Assembly (NCBI GenBank): GCA_013180625.2
Contig: SNVD02009077.1
Coordinates: 186,001 to 250,000, forward strand
Origin: Boswellia sacra
Taxonomy: Eukaryota > Streptophyta > Magnoliopsida > Sapindales > Burseraceae
Direction of reading: 5' to 3'
Length of the DNA stretch: 64,000 bases
The position numbers and the translations under genes are program-made. Every line of letters begins with the position of its first letter. Position 1 is the first letter of the stretch. This document shows, in pieces, positions 62,268-64,000 of the stretch. The notes under the pieces were generated by a model. It was not told the DNA's origin. It searched no databases and saw only the letters and a program-made list of their open reading frames with translations.

Positions 62268-64000
62268 CAAAGACACGTTTGAGATAGTATGCAACTGTCA
62301 TGACCACTACTTCTTTGTCGAAGGAGTAGATCATGAAGTACTTCATGTTGTCCTTAGAAGATGATACGGTAGTGTGGTATCATAATCTTCCAAAAAAGTC
62401 TGAGAAGATTGGGAAGAGCTATCCGAACAATTCGTAGAATAGTATTGCCACAACACCCAACTGGGGTAACTTTGTGTAATTTGGAGACAATGTGCTAAAG
62501 GCCCAAATAGATCATTGAAAGGGTGGAAGATGAGCCTATTCCTTTGGCAGCCAAGATTTTTATCAAGAAGGGTAGATGGACCACCGTTGTAGTAAAGGGA
62601 CCTAAACGAAGCCTGAAACCTGAATTTGTGTACCTCAATAACCGTGAGGAGGAGGAGTAGCAAAAAGTAGATAAAGAAGTTAAGGTGGAAGAAGAAGAGA
62701 CAACCTCCGCTAAGAAGAAGTCCACGCCATCAAGTGCCTTTACCAAGAAGCAAATGGCTAGAAAAAGGGCTACAAGAGGCCCACCACCTAGAAGACTTAA
62801 AGTAAAGAAGGGTAGCAAAGCTAGGAAAGGGAAGCAAGTTGAGAACCTTGTGAGGAGAGAGAGTTTACCTATAAGGTGTAAAGAAGTGAGAGTTATGGGA
62901 GTATGAGATGACATCCCTAAAGTAAAGACCCTTCCAAACTTTTAGGCTAACTTTAACAGTAATGAAGAGGAAGTAAGAGTTGAAAGAGAAACACTTAAGG
63001 GCGAGAGTGAGAATGTACAAGGAGTGACAAGGAGTAGTAGATTTTACCATAAGAATGAGAAGGAAACATCAATTGAGAAAGAGAAGACTATTGAGAAAGG
63101 CAAAGAAGTTGTTAAGGAAGAAACTAAAGAAGAATAGGATCAAGTGATCAAGCAGTTGAAGAAAACTCAAGCGAATGCTGGCATTTGGGACTTGTTTATC
63201 TCATCCCAAAAGCATAGAGAAGCCATGGCAAAGGCTTTGGTAGAGGTGGATATATTAATGGCTGCTATTCCAAATGAGATGTTAGCTGCCATGACCAGAA
63301 GAGAATCCAAGGGGGTAAATGAGAAGGTTGTAATCACCTTCACTGATGATGACCTACCTTTCAAGGGAAAGAATCACAAGAAGCCATTATTTATCAGCGC
63401 TGAGATTAGTGAAAAGAGGTCTCCTTGTATCATGGTGGATGATGGATTCGTAATCAATATTGTGCCTATAAAGATATTACACAAATATGGGGTTAATGAA
63501 GATGAATTTAAGCCTTGTGAGATGGTGATCAGGGCCTATGATTACTCGAAGAGGAGTGCCATTGGAATATTCAAGACGTTAGTGAAGACTGAGCCTATTG
63601 AAGTAATGACAAAGTTTATAGTTCTTGGCATTCCAGTTACCTTTGCTGCTTTGTTGGGCTGAGCATGGTTTCATCTGCTTGATGGAGTTCCTTCCACTTT
63701 GCATCAGAAGATCCGATTCAACATAGATAGGGAGATTGTGATCATTCATTAGCCTCAACAATTGCACCTACTGCTTTGAGTATGAAGGTTGGAGAAATGC
63801 CTTACATGGGAGGCTTCCATGTGGCCATGATTGATGAAGTCAGTCCAATTGTAACTAAGATAATGAAGAAACAAGGACACTTGCCAGGAACTGGGCTTGG
63901 GAGGAATGGATGTGGTTTACCATCCCTTCCAGATTTCAAAGGTCAAACTTCTAGAAGAGGTTTGGTTTATGTGTTTGATAGAGAAGAAGAAGACTTTGAG
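62268..64000 (+). pseudogene. Gag-protease part of another Gypsy element
   Basis: Decayed coding sequence of a different Gypsy lineage that continues past the window. A Lys/Arg-rich region (62650-62900) is followed by the frame 63144-63662. This reads DDDLPFKGKNHKKPLFI, then a retropepsin-like IMVDDGFVINIVPIKIL in which the usual D-x-G-x active site has become D-D-G-F, then EPIEVMTKFIVLGIPV. After the TGA at 63660, pieces continue as PSTLHQKIRFNIDREIV and a G-patch-like LPGTGLGRNG at about 63875. Protease followed by a G-patch-type tail is seen in some plant Gypsy polyproteins. It abuts LTR3 of B2 without a recognisable LTR or TSD. Confidence 0.7.

Overview
The window is nuclear DNA of a flowering plant, most likely a eudicot. 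It is AT-rich, has spliced genes with GT-AG introns, and carries plant-type LTR retrotransposons, Mutator, CACTA and hAT elements. I see no intact ordinary host gene. Almost everything recognisable is a transposable element, a host-gene fragment carried by one, or a dead host gene.

Layout. 1-6949: non-coding, with a 27-codon inverted fragment of a squalene epoxidase last exon at 2679-2759. 6950-14032: a Mutator-like element (7451-13532) carrying a decayed mudrA-type transposase and a convergent GRF-finger gene. A 0.68-kb hAT-like element sits inside its right terminal repeat, and a ~500-bp direct duplication flanks the whole. 14166-19378: a complete Copia element with a 5-bp TSD, two LTRs and one uninterrupted gag-pol frame. 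20491-23485 (minus): a squalene epoxidase pseudogene with at least ten lesions, including a solo LTR inside a coding exon. 24638-25291 and 26546-27899: two non-autonomous hAT-like elements with 8-bp TSDs. About 28.5-42.9 kb: a decayed Athila/Tat-like Gypsy element (A) whose env-position ORF appears to be reached by splicing. Its intron holds a 3973-bp CACTA element (36437-40409) that carries spliced fragments of TOPLESS and arginyl-tRNA synthetase genes. 42915-62267: two head-to-tail copies (B1, B2) of a second Gypsy family sharing a middle LTR. 62268-64000: the gag-protease part of another Gypsy element.

The most interesting system is Gypsy family B. Downstream of pol, where such elements may carry an env-like gene, it has two extra genes. 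The first is a 182-aa basic protein with a Cys-cluster knuckle, laid out like the nucleic-acid-binding/silencing-suppressor proteins of plant flexiviruses. The second is an intronless LONELY GUY (LOG) type cytokinin-activating phosphoribohydrolase that ends in an EAR-type LDLNLxL motif. Both occupy the same place in B1 and B2. They are intact in B1, where gag-pol is broken many times, and broken in B2. A TATA-like motif before the LOG start is shared by both copies. An inference is that the element acquired a silencing-suppressor-like gene and a host hormone gene to favour its own spread.

All identifications rest on motif recognition by eye; no database search was run.
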